A stretch of DNA of 10,771 nt, taken from an uncultured Eubacterium sp. Lineage in GTDB: Bacteria > Bacillota > Clostridia > Lachnospirales > Lachnospiraceae. Position 1 is the first letter of the stretch; the number at the start of each line of letters is the position of its first letter. A program made the position numbers and the translations under genes. The notes under the pieces were generated by a model. It was not told where the DNA came from. It made no database searches and was given only the letters and a program-made list of their open reading frames with translations. The stretch spans positions 1 through 10,771 of the forward strand of contig NZ_CAKRAS010000078.1 in NCBI RefSeq assembly GCF_934295145.1, given 5' to 3'. This document shows, piece after piece, positions 10,766 to 10,771 of this stretch.

Positions 10766-10771
10766 ATGAAT
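10766..10771 (+). CDS. Start of the next gene (cut by window end)
   Basis: AAAGGAGAAAAAGAAAT precedes ATG-AAT at 10766, a strong ribosome binding site with about 9-nt spacing. Only two codons are visible. It lies 59 bp after the RNase H-like stop and probably continues the replication operon. Confidence 0.65.

Larger units (their letters stand above)
751..10771. mobile_element. Left part of an integrated phage-like element (continues past the window)
   Basis: Everything from the cotJC junction to the window end fits one element: a serine recombinase at the edge, an accessory block, a divergent repressor/Cro switch with ImmA, small early genes, and an HUH Rep with a candidate origin. No capsid, terminase, tail or conjugation gene is present in this part, so prophage, phage-plasmid or integrative plasmid-like element remain possible. 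The ImmA-repressor-Cro layout and the moron-like gene favour a temperate phage. The element-proximal end is well placed by the broken cotJC. Confidence 0.85.

Overview
The window comes from a spore-forming Clostridia genome, most likely Lachnospiraceae. The case rests on a CotJC-type manganese-catalase spore-coat gene of the Lachnospiraceae type, strong AGGAGG ribosome binding sites, low-to-mid GC, and a small Hol_Tox-type toxin. Positions 1 to about 750 are chromosome: a tRNA-Glu(CTC) with its terminator, a palindromic repeat, and the 3' two thirds of cotJC on the minus strand. From about 751 to the window end is the left part of an integrated mobile element, probably a temperate phage or phage-like/plasmid-like element. 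Its other end lies outside the window. It entered cotJC at the codons for the metal-binding E-x-x-H motif, so the coat gene is split.

Element layout. (1) Integration, minus strand: a 528-aa large serine recombinase next to the junction. Behind it is a non-coding stretch with strong RNA structure, a plus-strand terminator, and a separate consensus promoter that runs almost at once into a terminator. (2) An AT-rich accessory block, minus strand: a DUF3800 protein, a 61-aa zinc-ribbon protein, an unannotated 27-aa Fst/Hol_Tox-like toxin facing a convergent antisense RNA (a type I toxin-antitoxin locus with a shared bidirectional terminator), and a membrane-anchored DUF4041/GIY-YIG protein. (3) The lysogeny switch: an ImmA/IrrE-like protein and an XRE repressor on the minus strand, diverging from a Cro-like gene on the plus strand. 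Four phased copies of an 18-bp operator lie between them, one inside the spacer of each divergent promoter. (4) Early plus-strand genes: several very small proteins, four of them membrane proteins. They are interrupted by one minus-strand membrane-protein gene with its own promoter (a moron). A zinc-ribbon/HTH protein and an 89-aa protein follow. (5) Replication: about 250 bp rich in hairpins, including a 25-bp inverted repeat, leads into an HUH-type rolling-circle Rep. Rep is translationally coupled to an RNase HI-like protein with altered catalytic residues. A further gene starts at the very end.

How it may work: the repressor and Cro-like protein would set lysogeny through the shared operators, with ImmA likely relieving repression. 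The recombinase inserts and excises the element, and excision would restore cotJC. The accessory block and the type I toxin-antitoxin would protect or stabilise the element. Rep with the hairpin region could drive replication after excision. The two least expected features are the insertion site in a sporulation gene and the toxin/antisense-RNA locus inside a prophage-like accessory block.
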